From contig NZ_AP019700.1 of the NCBI RefSeq assembly GCF_006738645.1, positions 5,266,351 through 5,330,350 of the forward strand: a DNA stretch of 64,000 nt, written 5' to 3'. The notes below the pieces were generated by a model. The model saw only the letters and a program-made list of their open reading frames with translations, was not told where the DNA came from and made no database searches. The position numbers and the translations under genes were made by a program. Of the stretch, positions 1 through 8,973 are shown piece after piece. The DNA comes from Stella humosa. GTDB taxonomy: Bacteria; Pseudomonadota; Alphaproteobacteria; ATCC43930; Allostellaceae. The stretch's first letter is position 1. Every line of letters starts with the position of its first letter.

Positions 1-344
1 CGGCGCAGGCTCTCGAGCCCGGTCGAGGACGCAACGCAGGTCTCGTGTCCCATCGCGCCCAGGGCCCGCACCGTGTCCGCCGCCCCGGCAATCGCCGCCA
101 GATCGGCCGCGAACCGCTGGTGGCTGGCCTCGCGGAGTCGCTCGAAATGGCCGTCGGGAATGGCAAAGCCATGGTCGTCGGCCAGGACGCGCCACACGTC
201 GCGGCCGGGAATGCCGCTGAAGCGACGGGCCAGTTCCGCCGGTACCGCCGCGAAGCCGAACTCGACCAGGAACACCGCGTCGACCTCGGCATAGATCAGT
301 TCGGAGTCGATGAGGACGCCGTCGCAATCGAAGATGACCAGCAT
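1..344 (-). CDS. HAD-family hydrolase (partial, runs off left edge)
   Basis: Only the first 114 codons of this leftward gene are in the window. Right after the ATG at 344 comes the HAD motif I, FDCDGVLIDS (residues 5-14), giving a nucleophile Asp6 and acid/base Asp8. A helical cap of the beta-phosphoglucomutase/phosphoglycolate-phosphatase type follows (FSGIPGRDVW), then a VASST segment near residue 107 that fits motif II. The family removes phosphate from small phosphorylated metabolites in the cytosol; the substrate cannot be read from this fragment. It starts 11 bp downstream of the alpha/beta hydrolase stop, so the two are probably co-transcribed. A GGAAG stretch precedes the start. Confidence 0.85.
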   Translation of the reverse strand, partial: MLVIFDCDGVLIDSELIYAEVDAVFLVEFGFAAVPAELARRFSGIPGRDVWRVLADDHGFAIPDGHFERLREASHQRFAADLAAIAGAADTVRALGAMGHETCVASSTGLESLR

Positions 345-355
345 GGATGGGCTTC

Positions 356-1240
356 CTAGGAGGATGGCAGTTCGGCCAGCGCCGCCAGCACCGCGCCCGG
401 CGCCTCCTGCGGCAGGAAATGGCCGGCGACGGGGATCACGCGGCGGACATAGGGGCCGGAGAAGAAGCGGGCATGGCCGGCCGAATCCGCGGGCGGGCTG
501 ACGCCGTCGGCTTCCCCGTGCAGGACGACGGTCGGCACCGATATCGCGGGCTGGATCGCCAGCCGCGCCTCGATCTCGTCCAGCGCCGGGTCGCCCGGTG
601 CTGCGCCGTAGCGGTGGCGATAGGACTGCACCGACACCGCGACAAAATCCGGATTGTCGAACGAGACCGCCGTCCGCTCGAAGGTGGCATCGTCGAAGGC
701 CCAGTTGGGCGACCAGAGCCGCCATAGCAGGCGGCAGATATCGCGCCGGTTCGCCTCCAGCCCGGCCTGTCCGCGCTCGGTGTGGAGATACCACTGGTAC
801 CAGTAGCGCGCCTCCTGGGCGGCCGGTGCGGGCCGGTTGGCCCGCGCGATGTTCTGGATGTTGTAGCCGCCGATCGAGACCAGCCCGGCCACCCGCTCGG
901 GCCAGAGCGCCGCCGTGACGCAGCAGGCCCGGCCGCCCCAGTCATAGCCGGCCAGGTGCGCGCGCGGGATCGCCAGCGCATCCATCAGCGCCAGCAGGTC
1001 GGCCCCCAGGGCTGCCTGTTGGCCCGAGCGCGGGGTCGCCGGGTCCAGGAAGCGCGTCGGTCCGTAGCCGCGCAGCCAGGGCACGATCACGCGCCAGCCC
1101 TGCGCGGCGAGCGAGCCGACGACGCCGTCCCAGCAACGGATGTCGTCCGGGAAGCCGTGCATCAGGAACACCGGCCGGCCGTCGGCCGGGCCATGTTCCT
1201 CGTAGGCGATCTCGAGCACCGGCGTGCGGATCGTCTTCAT
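356..1240 (-). CDS. alpha/beta hydrolase, epoxide-hydrolase-like
   Basis: About 294 residues starting MKTIRTPV. The oxyanion/HG motif appears as FLMHGFPDD, and the nucleophile elbow is GYDWGGR (Asp nucleophile, typical of epoxide hydrolases and haloalkane dehalogenases rather than serine esterases). A late acidic residue lies in LHGEADGVSP and a catalytic His in VAGHFLPQE. The Asp nucleophile suggests hydrolysis of an epoxide or related small molecule; the substrate is unknown. Several in-frame ATGs exist (1261, 1255, 1246, 1240); the one at 1240 has GGAG six bases upstream and matches the family N-terminus, but 1255 is also possible. Likely in an operon with the HAD gene. Confidence 0.85.
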   Translation of the reverse strand: MKTIRTPVLEIAYEEHGPADGRPVFLMHGFPDDIRCWDGVVGSLAAQGWRVIVPWLRGYGPTRFLDPATPRSGQQAALGADLLALMDALAIPRAHLAGYDWGGRACCVTAALWPERVAGLVSIGGYNIQNIARANRPAPAAQEARYWYQWYLHTERGQAGLEANRRDICRLLWRLWSPNWAFDDATFERTAVSFDNPDFVAVSVQSYRHRYGAAPGDPALDEIEARLAIQPAISVPTVVLHGEADGVSPPADSAGHARFFSGPYVRRVIPVAGHFLPQEAPGAVLAALAELPSS

Positions 1241-1286
1241 CGCCATCTCCGGCATCACCATCTCCGGGCTTGGGGTCTGCGCGCGA

Positions 1287-1478
1287 TCAGCGGCGGAACA
1301 GGGCTTCGGCCACGCCGCGATGGCCGCGCTTGGCTTCGATGGCGGCGCGAACGCGGGCGATCTCGACCTCCATCTCGGCGATATAGCTCTCCAGTTCCTC
1401 AACCGACATCGGGTCGAGCAGCCGCGGCGCCGGCTTGGCCGGACGGGGCATCAGGTCTTCGGGATCGATCGCGGACAT
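1287..1478 (-). CDS. DUF1192 family small protein
   Basis: A 63-residue protein, starting MSAIDPEDLMPRPAKP. It has a proline-rich lead followed by a heptad-like helix (VEELESYIAEMEVEIARVRAAIEAKR), the layout of DUF1192, a small family found widely in Alphaproteobacteria. No function is established. A longer open frame continues upstream to 1565, but the ATG at 1478 gives the family-typical length and a GAGA stretch lies upstream. It is divergent from the quinone oxidoreductase gene at 1568 and lies 46 bp upstream of the hydrolase. Confidence 0.75.
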   Translation of the reverse strand: MSAIDPEDLMPRPAKPAPRLLDPMSVEELESYIAEMEVEIARVRAAIEAKRGHRGVAEALFRR

Positions 1479-1567
1479 GGCGGCTATCGTCTCCGGCTCT
1501 TGTACAGTCGTGGCCTGCCATACTATCCGGGAACGCAAAGCCGGGAACCCTGGAGGAGCACCCACCG

Positions 1568-2566
1568 ATGGCCAATCTGCCCCCGACCATGCGCGCCGTG
1601 GAGATCGTCCGTCCCGGTGGCCCCGAGGTGCTCGTCGCCACCACCCGGCCGACCCCGCAACCCGGCCCGGGCGAAGTGCTGGTGCGCGTCCAGGCCGCCG
1701 GGATCAACCGGCCCGACGTGCTGCAGCGCAAGGGCGGATACGCCCCGCCGCCCGGTGCATCCGACCTGCCGGGCCTGGAGATCGCCGGCACCGTGGCCGC
1801 GGTCGGCGCCGATGCCGGGCGCTGGCAGCCGGGCGATGCGGTCTGCGCCCTGGTGTCGGGCGGCGGCTATGCCGAATATTGCGTGGCACCGGCGCCGCAG
1901 TGCCTGCCCATCCCCGCCGGCCTGACGATGGTCGAGGCGGGCGGGGTGCCGGAGACCTTCTTCACCGTCTGGACCAACGTCGTCGAGCGCGGGCGGCTGC
2001 AGGCGGGCGAGCGGCTGCTGGTCCATGGCGGGTCCAGCGGCATCGGCACGACCGCCATCCAGATGGCCAAGGCCTTGGGGGCCACGGTCTATGTGACGGC
2101 CGGGAGCGCCGAGAAGTGCGCGGCCTGCGTCGGCCTGGGCGCCGACCTCGCGATCGATCACGGCCGGGAAGACTTCGTGGCCCGGGTTCAAGAGGCGACC
2201 GGCGGCGCTGGTGTCGACCTCATTCTCGACATGGTCGGCGGCGACTACACCCAGCGCAACCTGGAGGCGCTGGCGGTCGAGGGCCGGCTGGTGCAGATCG
2301 CCTTCCTGCGCGGCGCCAAGGTCGAACTGAACCTGGAACCGATCATGCGCAAGCGCCTGACGCTGACGGGATCGACGCTGCGACCGCGCACCGTCGCCCA
2401 GAAGGGCGCCATCGCGGCGGCCCTGGAACAGCGGCTGTGGCCGATGCTGGCGGCTGGCCGGTTGAAGCCGCCGATCTTCCGCACCTTTCCGCTCGACCAA
2501 GCCGCGGCCGCCCATGCGCTGATGGAATCCAGCACGCATATCGGCAAGATCGTCCTGGAAGTCTGA
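1568..2566 (+). CDS. NAD(P)H quinone oxidoreductase, PIG3/zeta-crystallin type
   Basis: A 332-residue MDR-superfamily protein without zinc ligands. The N-terminal GroES-like domain includes AAGINRPDVLQRKGGY, and the Rossmann segment has the quinone-reductase motif VHGGSSGIGTTAIQMAKALG. Length and the MRAVEIVRPGGPEVL opening match the TP53I3/PIG3-like quinone oxidoreductases, which reduce quinones with NADPH in the cytosol. The start is well set by GGAGGAG at 1552-1558, nine bases before the ATG. It is divergent from the DUF1192 gene with about 90 bp between them, and is followed after 27 bp by the giant glycosyltransferase, with which it may share a transcript. Confidence 0.9.
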   Translation: MANLPPTMRAVEIVRPGGPEVLVATTRPTPQPGPGEVLVRVQAAGINRPDVLQRKGGYAPPPGASDLPGLEIAGTVAAVGADAGRWQPGDAVCALVSGGGYAEYCVAPAPQCLPIPAGLTMVEAGGVPETFFTVWTNVVERGRLQAGERLLVHGGSSGIGTTAIQMAKALGATVYVTAGSAEKCAACVGLGADLAIDHGREDFVARVQEATGGAGVDLILDMVGGDYTQRNLEALAVEGRLVQIAFLRGAKVELNLEPIMRKRLTLTGSTLRPRTVAQKGAIAAALEQRLWPMLAAGRLKPPIFRTFPLDQAAAAHALMESSTHIGKIVLEV

Positions 2567-2593
2567 GCCGCCGGACGATTGGGGCGGCCGGCC

Positions 2594-5500
2594 GTGCGAC
2601 AGGAACCCGAGGCCGGCCGACCGCCGTTCGACGAAGACCATTACCGGCGGCAGCTACCGCCGGGCGAGGCCGGCGGCGACGCCTGGGCGCACTACTGCGC
2701 GACTGGCTGGCGGCGCGGGCTCGACCCGCATCCGCTGTTCAGCAGCCGCCACTATCTGGCGCGGGCGCCCGGGGCGGCCGAAAGCGGGCTCGACCCGTTG
2801 ACCCACTATCTGCGGGTCGGCGCCGCGGCCGGCCGGTCGTTCCATCCGGCCTTCGACATCGTCCGCTATCGCGACCTGCTGCCGCCGGGCGAGACGGCGG
2901 CCGACCCGTTGCTCCACTACCTGATCCACGGCGCCGGACGCGGCCTCAGCCCGTGCGATTTCTTCGACCCCGAATATTATCTCCAGGGCGCCGGACCGGA
3001 GGCCGCCAGCGATCCGCTCTCCCACTACCTCTCGGTCGGCTGGCGGCGGGGCCTGGCCTTCCACCCGCTCTTCGCGCCCGACTGGTACATGGCCCAGCCC
3101 GGCGCCGGCCGCCACAGCCCGATCCCGCTCGTCGACTTCCTGCTGACGCCGGTCGGTGCCAAGCGAATCCCGCACCCGTTCGTCGAGCCGGGCCAGGCCA
3201 GGCCCGACATGCTGGATCGCCTGCTGGATGGCGGTGCGGAGCGATCGGCACCGGCGATCAACCGCCTGCGGTCGGATGGCTGGTTCCGTCGCGACGGCGG
3301 CAGCCGGCGCGGCTATCTGGCGGCCCGGCCGCGGCATCGGGCGGCGGGCCGCCGGCGGGTCGTCTTCGTCGGCCACGAAGCGAGCCGGTCGGGGGCACCG
3401 CTGATCCTCCTGCGCCTCATCGAGCATGCCGTGGCGACGGGCCTGCTCGAGCCGTTCGTCATCCTGGTCAAGGGCGGGGCGCTGCTCGACGCCTACGCCG
3501 CGACCGCGCACGTGCTGCTGGCCGAGCCGGGCGAGGCGCCGGGCGAGATGGTCCGCTACCTGCTGGACCGGCTGGCCGACGAGCCGCCCGCAGCCGGCCT
3601 CGTCAACACGATCGCCCGCCCGGACTTCCTGCCCGTCCTGGCCAGGGCCGGGCTGCCGCCGCACGTGATGGTCTACGAGCCACCGGACATGGCGCCGGCC
3701 AACGACGTGCGGGTCGTGGCCCTCCATGCCCACCGGCTGGTGTTCGCCTCGCACGACACCGCCGCCCGCTTTGCCCGACTGGCGCCCAACGCGAAGGGCA
3801 CCAGCGTGGCGCTCCATGCCGGGTCGACGGCACCGACGCTGCGTGGGCTGAGCCGCCCGGACGAGCCGGCCGAGCTGATCGTGCTGGGCTGCGGCGTGCT
3901 GAGCTGGCGCAAGGGCATCGACTGGTTCGTGGCCGTCGCGCGCAAGGTCCTGGCCCTGCTGCCGGTCGACACGCCCGTGCGCTTCCGCTGGGTCGGCCCC
4001 AGCCAGCAGCGCCACCATGAAGGGGTCGACCTCTGGGCCGTCTATGACGCCGAAGCCTTCGGCGTCGGTCATCGGGTGGAGTTCGCAGGCCCGGTGGAAG
4101 ACATGGCCGGCCACTATGCCGAGGCCGCCATCTTCCTCTGCACCTCGCGCGCGGACGCCTTTCCGGGCGTCGTCCTGGAGGCGATGGATGCCGGCCTACC
4201 CGTCATCGCCTTCGACGGCAGTGGCGGCGCGCCGGAAGCCCTGGCGGAAGGCGCCGGCATCATCGTGCCCTATGGCGATATCGACGCCATGGCGGCGGCG
4301 GCAGCGGCCCTGCTGCGATCGTCGACGGCGCGGCGGGAAATGGGCGCGCGGGCGGCCGATCGGATCGCCCGAAGCTATCGCTTCGCCGACTACACGGCCG
4401 CGGTTCTGCGCCCGATCCTGCCGGCGATCCGGGCCGAACAGATGGCCGGCGTCGCGATCGCCGGCATGAACGCCGGCATGAACGATACGGGCGCGACGCC
4501 GGCAACCGCCCCCGTCCCGGCCGTCGCGGCGAAACCGGCGCCCCGTCTCGACCCGTTGCGCGCCACCGTGCTGGTGGTGGTGGACGGCCGCGACAGCGAA
4601 TCCGCTATCCTGGCGCTCAATCTCGCGGGCGTGCTGCGCCAGAGCCGGAACGTCGTCCTGGCCATCTGCGCCGCGCGGGCACTGGCGGTGACCGGACGGC
4701 TTGCCGCCCACGTCGTGGCCCTGCTCGACCTGGCGCAGATGCGCAATCCCGGTGGGCTCAAGATCGAGTTCGACCGTCTGGCGGACGAGCATCGGGTCGT
4801 GCGCGCGATCCTGGTCGGCACACTGCCCCCGGCGATCGCGATCACGCTGGCCGCGCGCTTCGTGCCGGCAGTGCATGTGCCGGCCCGCGCGCTGGGCAAC
4901 GGCCCCGACCGCGAGATGGCGCTTTGGTCTCAGGCCGTGGTGGCGACGACACCCGCCATCGCCGATTCCGTGGCCGCCATGTTTCCGGAGCGCACCGCCC
5001 GCGACCGGCCCTGCTGGCCGGTCGGGCGGTCGCGCATCTGGACCGGCAGCGTGGCCGGGCGGCGCGCGGCCGTCGAGCGGTTGCAGGCCGCCCTGGGCGG
5101 CGGCGGCGGCGAGGGCCGGCCGCTGACGGTGCTGGGGGCGGGGCCGCCAACGCTGGAAGGCGGGTTCGACCGGTTCATGGACTGCGCGGCGCGCCTCGCC
5201 GAGCACGCCAACATCCGCTTCCTGTGGATATGCGATCCGGGCAGCACCGACAGCGCGGAATGGCAGGCGACGCGCCGGCGGCTGGCCGAGGATGCGCGCT
5301 ATCGCCGGCTCGTGCCCTGGGGTGAGACACCCTCGCTCGATCCGGTCTATCCGCTGGCCGGGATATTCCTGGCGACGGGCGGCGGCGACCGCATCCCGAC
5401 GGCCGTCGCGGGCGCGATGGAGCATCGCCTTCCCGTCGTGGCCTTTCGCGATGGAGGCGCGCTGGCAGCCTTGCTCGCCGGGAATGGCTGGCTTGTGGAC

Positions 5501-6724
5501 GAGTTCGATGCCGCGGCGGCAGCGGCCGTCATCGCCCGCCTGGCCGGGGCCGTGGCCGAGCGGACGGCCGCCGGCCAGGCAGCCGAGCTGCTGGCACGAA
5601 CCTTCCTGCCGATGGTGGAGTGGGTCGCGCAGGTCGACCGGCTGGCCATCGAGCGCGCGACCGATGCCGCGCGCGAGCAGGCCGACGTCGCCACCATCCT
5701 GGCCGACCCCGAGTTCGACCATGGAGAGTTCGCCGGCCCGGATAGGGACGCGGGCGAGCGCGCCTTCTCGGTCCTGACCCATGTCCGGCACTGGAGTGCG
5801 GGCTTCTGCCCCCGGCGGCCCGCCCCGGGGGTACATCCGGGCGTCCTACGGGAGAATGGCGGGCACGGATCCGGCGATCCCTTCGCCGGCCATATCCGGG
5901 CCGGCAAGCCCGCCGGGCCGGGACGCCGGGAGGTGATCGGGCCGGACGCGCAGCCCGGCGTCGAGACCGGCATGCGCGCGGCCCTGCACATCCACCTGTT
6001 CCATACCGACCTGGGGCCGGACCTGCTGCGCCGGCTGGCGGTCAATCGGCACCGCTGCGACCTGATCCTGACCACCGATACCCCGGCCAAGGCTCGCGAG
6101 ATCGCATGGTCGCTAGGCGCGATGGAGAATGGGCGCGCACGCGTTGTCGTCGTGCCCAATCGCGGACGGGACCTGGGTGCCTTCCTGACCGGCGTCGGCG
6201 GCGGGATGCTGGCCGGATACGACGTCGTCGGCCACCTGCACGGCAAGAAGGCCAGGCACCAGTCGGACAGCCAGACGGAACGCTGGCGCGAGCGCCTGTT
6301 CCAGTCGCTGCTGGGCGAGGTCCATCCCATGATGGACGCCATCCTTGCCCGCTTCGCCGCCGACCCTCGCCTGGGCCTGGTCCACCCCGACGATCCGCAC
6401 CTGATCGGCTGGGACGAGCGGCCGCCCAACGCGCCGACGTCGCCGCTGCGCAGCAACCGCCACTGGGCCGGCATGCTGGCACCGCGCCTGGGCCTCGACC
6501 GATTGCCGGCGTTCTTCGATTTCCCGGTCGGCAGCATGTTCTGGGCGCGGCGGGCCGCCCTGCAGCCGCTGTTCGACCTGGACCTGGGCTGGCAGGACTA
6601 TCCCGACGAGCCGGTGGACCGCGACGGGACCGTCCTGCATGCGATCGAGCGCCTGTTCGGCATCGTGGCCGAACGGGCCGGCTACCGGGTCGCGGTCAGC
6701 CACGTACCGGGTTTCACCAGATAG
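2594..6724 (+). CDS. giant multidomain glycosyltransferase: repeats, GT4, degenerate GT, RgpF domain
   Basis: About 1,376 residues. Residues 10-190 hold four copies of a ~42-residue repeat with the pattern DPL-HYL--G---GL-PHPLF----YL. A GT4 (GT-B) domain follows from FVGHEASRSGAP to about residue 620, with the E-x7-E region in GVVLEAMDAGLPVIAFD. A second, weakly conserved GT-B-like segment spans about 650-1060, and the C-terminus (ALHIHLFHTD onward) is a rhamnan-synthesis RgpF domain with VVPNRGRDLGAFL and HLHGKK. It probably builds a surface polysaccharide. Start is uncertain: GTG 2594 is preferred, TTG 2579 is also in frame; neither has a strong ribosome site. No other polysaccharide genes lie nearby, so it works with genes elsewhere or acts alone. 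Confidence 0.85.
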   Translation: MRQEPEAGRPPFDEDHYRRQLPPGEAGGDAWAHYCATGWRRGLDPHPLFSSRHYLARAPGAAESGLDPLTHYLRVGAAAGRSFHPAFDIVRYRDLLPPGETAADPLLHYLIHGAGRGLSPCDFFDPEYYLQGAGPEAASDPLSHYLSVGWRRGLAFHPLFAPDWYMAQPGAGRHSPIPLVDFLLTPVGAKRIPHPFVEPGQARPDMLDRLLDGGAERSAPAINRLRSDGWFRRDGGSRRGYLAARPRHRAAGRRRVVFVGHEASRSGAPLILLRLIEHAVATGLLEPFVILVKGGALLDAYAATAHVLLAEPGEAPGEMVRYLLDRLADEPPAAGLVNTIARPDFLPVLARAGLPPHVMVYEPPDMAPANDVRVVALHAHRLVFASHDTAARFARLAPNAKGTSVALHAGSTAPTLRGLSRPDEPAELIVLGCGVLSWRKGIDWFVAVARKVLALLPVDTPVRFRWVGPSQQRHHEGVDLWAVYDAEAFGVGHRVEFAGPVEDMAGHYAEAAIFLCTSRADAFPGVVLEAMDAGLPVIAFDGSGGAPEALAEGAGIIVPYGDIDAMAAAAAALLRSSTARREMGARAADRIARSYRFADYTAAVLRPILPAIRAEQMAGVAIAGMNAGMNDTGATPATAPVPAVAAKPAPRLDPLRATVLVVVDGRDSESAILALNLAGVLRQSRNVVLAICAARALAVTGRLAAHVVALLDLAQMRNPGGLKIEFDRLADEHRVVRAILVGTLPPAIAITLAARFVPAVHVPARALGNGPDREMALWSQAVVATTPAIADSVAAMFPERTARDRPCWPVGRSRIWTGSVAGRRAAVERLQAALGGGGGEGRPLTVLGAGPPTLEGGFDRFMDCAARLAEHANIRFLWICDPGSTDSAEWQATRRRLAEDARYRRLVPWGETPSLDPVYPLAGIFLATGGGDRIPTAVAGAMEHRLPVVAFRDGGALAALLAGNGWLVDEFDAAAAAAVIARLAGAVAERTAAGQAAELLARTFLPMVEWVAQVDRLAIERATDAAREQADVATILADPEFDHGEFAGPDRDAGERAFSVLTHVRHWSAGFCPRRPAPGVHPGVLRENGGHGSGDPFAGHIRAGKPAGPGRREVIGPDAQPGVETGMRAALHIHLFHTDLGPDLLRRLAVNRHRCDLILTTDTPAKAREIAWSLGAMENGRARVVVVPNRGRDLGAFLTGVGGGMLAGYDVVGHLHGKKARHQSDSQTERWRERLFQSLLGEVHPMMDAILARFAADPRLGLVHPDDPHLIGWDERPPNAPTSPLRSNRHWAGMLAPRLGLDRLPAFFDFPVGSMFWARRAALQPLFDLDLGWQDYPDEPVDRDGTVLHAIERLFGIVAERAGYRVAVSHVPGFTR

Positions 6725-6902
6725 GCCAAGGGTAATGGCTATCGGCGTGAATCGTCCCAAAAGGTTGCGCCAGACGGTGCTGGCGCCTTCCATGGCGCGC
6801 GGGCACAGCCTATATAGCCCCCCATCAGGACAGCAATGACCGGATGACGGACCCGCCGGAGCGGGCACGAACCGGGAGGCTCAACCAGAAGGATTCGGTG
6901 CG
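6725..6902. other. non-coding gap upstream of trcR
   Basis: 178 bp with no supportable gene. It should carry the promoter of the DUF1013 gene; a TATATA stretch is present near 6812, but no clear -35 partner was identified. An AAGGA ribosome site lies just before the start at 6903. Confidence 0.5.
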
Positions 6903-7475
6903 ATGACCCTGCCGCTGATGCCGAAGGCCACCGCCGTGTGGCTGGTCGAGAACACGGCGCTCACCTTCCAGCAGATCGCCGATTTCTGCGGCCTGCACGA
7001 GCTTGAGGTGCAGGCGATCGCCGATGGCGAGGTCGCGGCGGGCATGCAGGGGTGGGACCCGGTCGGCAACGGCCAGTTGACGCGCGAGGAGATCGCCCGC
7101 TGCGAGGCCGACCCGGCCCTGCGGCTGAAGCTGATCAAGGCGAACATTCCCCTGCCCCAGGCCAAGGGCAAGGGCCCGCGCTACACGCCCATCAGCCGCC
7201 GCCAGGACAAGCCGAACGCCATTGCCTGGCTGATCCGCGCCCATCCGGAACTGTCCGACGCCCAGGTATCCAAGCTGATCGGCACCACCAAGCCGACCAT
7301 CGAGAAGATCCGCGACCGCAGCCACCCGGATAGCCAGAACATCAAGCCGGCCCACCCCGTCACGCTTGGCCTGTGCACCCAGGTGGAACTGGATACCGCC
7401 CTGGCACGCGCCCACAAGACGCGCCCGCCCAGCCAGCGGCCGGTCGACGACCTGGAAGAGGAGCAGGCCTACTGA
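6903..7475 (+). CDS. trcR: DUF1013 protein, TrcR-type cell-cycle transcription regulator
   Basis: A 190-residue protein matching DUF1013 end to end: MPKATAVWLVENTALTFQQIADFCGLH forms an N-terminal helix-turn-helix-like part, and a second one is LSDAQVSKLIGTTKPTIEKIRDR near residues 115-140. The family is nearly confined to Alphaproteobacteria; in Caulobacter the member TrcR associates with RNA polymerase and influences cell-cycle promoters. Assignment to the family is sure; that this copy has the same role is inferred. AAGGA precedes the ATG. It converges on the SDR gene with 7 bp between stops. Confidence 0.9.
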   Translation: MTLPLMPKATAVWLVENTALTFQQIADFCGLHELEVQAIADGEVAAGMQGWDPVGNGQLTREEIARCEADPALRLKLIKANIPLPQAKGKGPRYTPISRRQDKPNAIAWLIRAHPELSDAQVSKLIGTTKPTIEKIRDRSHPDSQNIKPAHPVTLGLCTQVELDTALARAHKTRPPSQRPVDDLEEEQAY

Positions 7476-7482
7476 GGCTGGG

Positions 7483-8262
7483 TCATTCGGGCACCGGCAC
7501 GGTGTAGTTGAGGCCCATCCGGCCGCCATCGGCGAAGATGGTCTGGCCGGTGACGTAGCTCGAATCCTCGCTGGCGAGGAACAGCGCCACGGCGGCGATC
7601 TCCTCGGGCTCGCCGCAGCGGCCGAGCGGGGTGCGCGACAGGATGCGACGGCGGGCCGTCTCGTCGTTCATCATCACCTGCAGCATCTCGGTCCGGATGC
7701 TGCCGGGGCCGATCGCGTTCACCCGCACCCCCTTGTCGGCCAGCGCGATCGCCATCGCCGTGGTCAACTGGCTGACGCCGGCCTTGCTGACGACATAGGG
7801 AATGGCCGTCGGGATGGCCAGCTTGGCCGTGACGGACGACAGGTTCACGATGCTGCCGCGCCCGCCATCGGCCGCGAACTGGCGCGCCATCTGCCGGGCC
7901 GCGGCCTGGCCGACCAGGAACGTGCCCTTCAGGTTGACGCGCAGCACGCGGTCGAAATCGGCCTCCTCCAGGTCGAGGAATTCTGCCGCGTGCAGGATGC
8001 CGGCATTGTTCACCAGGACATCGACCCGGCCGAAGCGGGCAACGGTGCCCGCCACCAGGTCGGCGGCCGACTGGCCGCAGCCGACGTCGCAGACCAGGAA
8101 GGCGGCATTGGCGCCCAGCCCGGCCGCTGCGGCCGCGCCGCGCTCCGCCCCGATGTCGGCCAGCATCACCCGCGCGCCCTCGTCCACGAAGCGGCGGGCG
8201 ATGGCGAGGCCGATTCCCTGCGCCGCACCGGTCACGATCGCCACCTTGTTCGCCAGACGCAT
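7483..8262 (-). CDS. SDR-family oxidoreductase (3-ketoacyl reductase / glucose dehydrogenase-like)
   Basis: 259 residues, a classical short-chain dehydrogenase. The nucleotide-binding motif TGAAQGIG is near residue 11, NNAG near 87, and the catalytic Ser (NLSSVT) and YVVSK (Tyr-x3-Lys) follow in the expected spacing. An acidic residue after the second strand (LADIGAE) suggests NAD rather than NADP. The C-terminus GQTIFADGGRMG is the usual SDR ending. Substrate cannot be predicted. Single gene, convergent with trcR and divergent from the GNAT gene. Confidence 0.9.
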   Translation of the reverse strand: MRLANKVAIVTGAAQGIGLAIARRFVDEGARVMLADIGAERGAAAAAGLGANAAFLVCDVGCGQSAADLVAGTVARFGRVDVLVNNAGILHAAEFLDLEEADFDRVLRVNLKGTFLVGQAAARQMARQFAADGGRGSIVNLSSVTAKLAIPTAIPYVVSKAGVSQLTTAMAIALADKGVRVNAIGPGSIRTEMLQVMMNDETARRRILSRTPLGRCGEPEEIAAVALFLASEDSSYVTGQTIFADGGRMGLNYTVPVPE

Positions 8263-8379
8263 GCCGTTTCCCCGGGGATGTTTGCCGGCCGGAGCCTAGC
8301 CCCGGAACGGGCTCTCGACCAAATGCCGCGCACCGCCTATCGATAAATGATCTGCGCCCCGTTCCCGGACCGACCCGCC

Positions 8380-8973
8380 ATGTCCCTGCCCGACGGCTAT
8401 ACCGACGTCCCCGCCGGCAAGCTCGCCACCGTCGTAACCGCGCTCGAGATGCTGGCGCCGCCGGCCGCCCGGCCCGACCCCTCGCCCGCGCCATGGACGC
8501 TGCGCCCGGCGCACCGCCCCGACCTCGACTGGTATCGCGATCTCTATCGCCGGGTGGGCGAGGACTGGCTCTGGTTCTCGCGCCTGCGCATGGCCGACAC
8601 GGCGCTGGCCGCGATCATCCACGACCCCGGCGTGGCGGTGTTCGCGCTGGCGGTCGACGGGCGCGACGAGGGCCTGCTGGAACTCGACTTCCGCGCGCCC
8701 GGCATCTGCGAGCTGGCCTTCTTCGGAGTGACGGCCGGCCAGCTCGGCTCCGGCGCCGGGCGCTGGCTGATGAACCGGGCGGTCGAGCAGGCCTGGTCGC
8801 GGCCGATCGGGCGCCTGTGGGTGCATACCTGCACGCTGGACCACCCGGCAGCCCTTGCCTTCTATATCCGCTCGGGCTTCACCCCCTACCAGCGGCAGAT
8901 CGAGATCGCCGACGACCCCCGCCTGCTGGGCGAGGCCCCGCGATCGGCCGCCGCCCACATCCCGATGCTTTAG
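8380..8973 (+). CDS. GNAT-family N-acetyltransferase
   Basis: About 197 residues from the ATG at 8380 (an upstream in-frame ATG at 8347 would add 11). The acetyl-CoA-binding region reads FFGVTAGQLGSGAGRWLMNRAVEQAW, a GNAT motif A with a modified Q-x-x-G-x-G/A loop, followed by the motif B helix HTCTLDHPAALAFYIRSGFTPYQ. It transfers an acetyl group from acetyl-CoA to an unidentified amine or protein lysine. The last four bases overlap the end of the convergent prpE gene. Because GNATs can inactivate AMP-forming acyl-CoA synthetases, the pairing with PrpE is suggestive but unproven. Confidence 0.85.
   Translation: MSLPDGYTDVPAGKLATVVTALEMLAPPAARPDPSPAPWTLRPAHRPDLDWYRDLYRRVGEDWLWFSRLRMADTALAAIIHDPGVAVFALAVDGRDEGLLELDFRAPGICELAFFGVTAGQLGSGAGRWLMNRAVEQAWSRPIGRLWVHTCTLDHPAALAFYIRSGFTPYQRQIEIADDPRLLGEAPRSAAAHIPML

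Noticed and set aside
782-2566. A long open frame that begins inside the antisense of the alpha/beta hydrolase and runs into the quinone oxidoreductase
   Set aside because: The upstream part has no homology and opposes real genes; the true start is the ATG at 1568 with a strong ribosome site.
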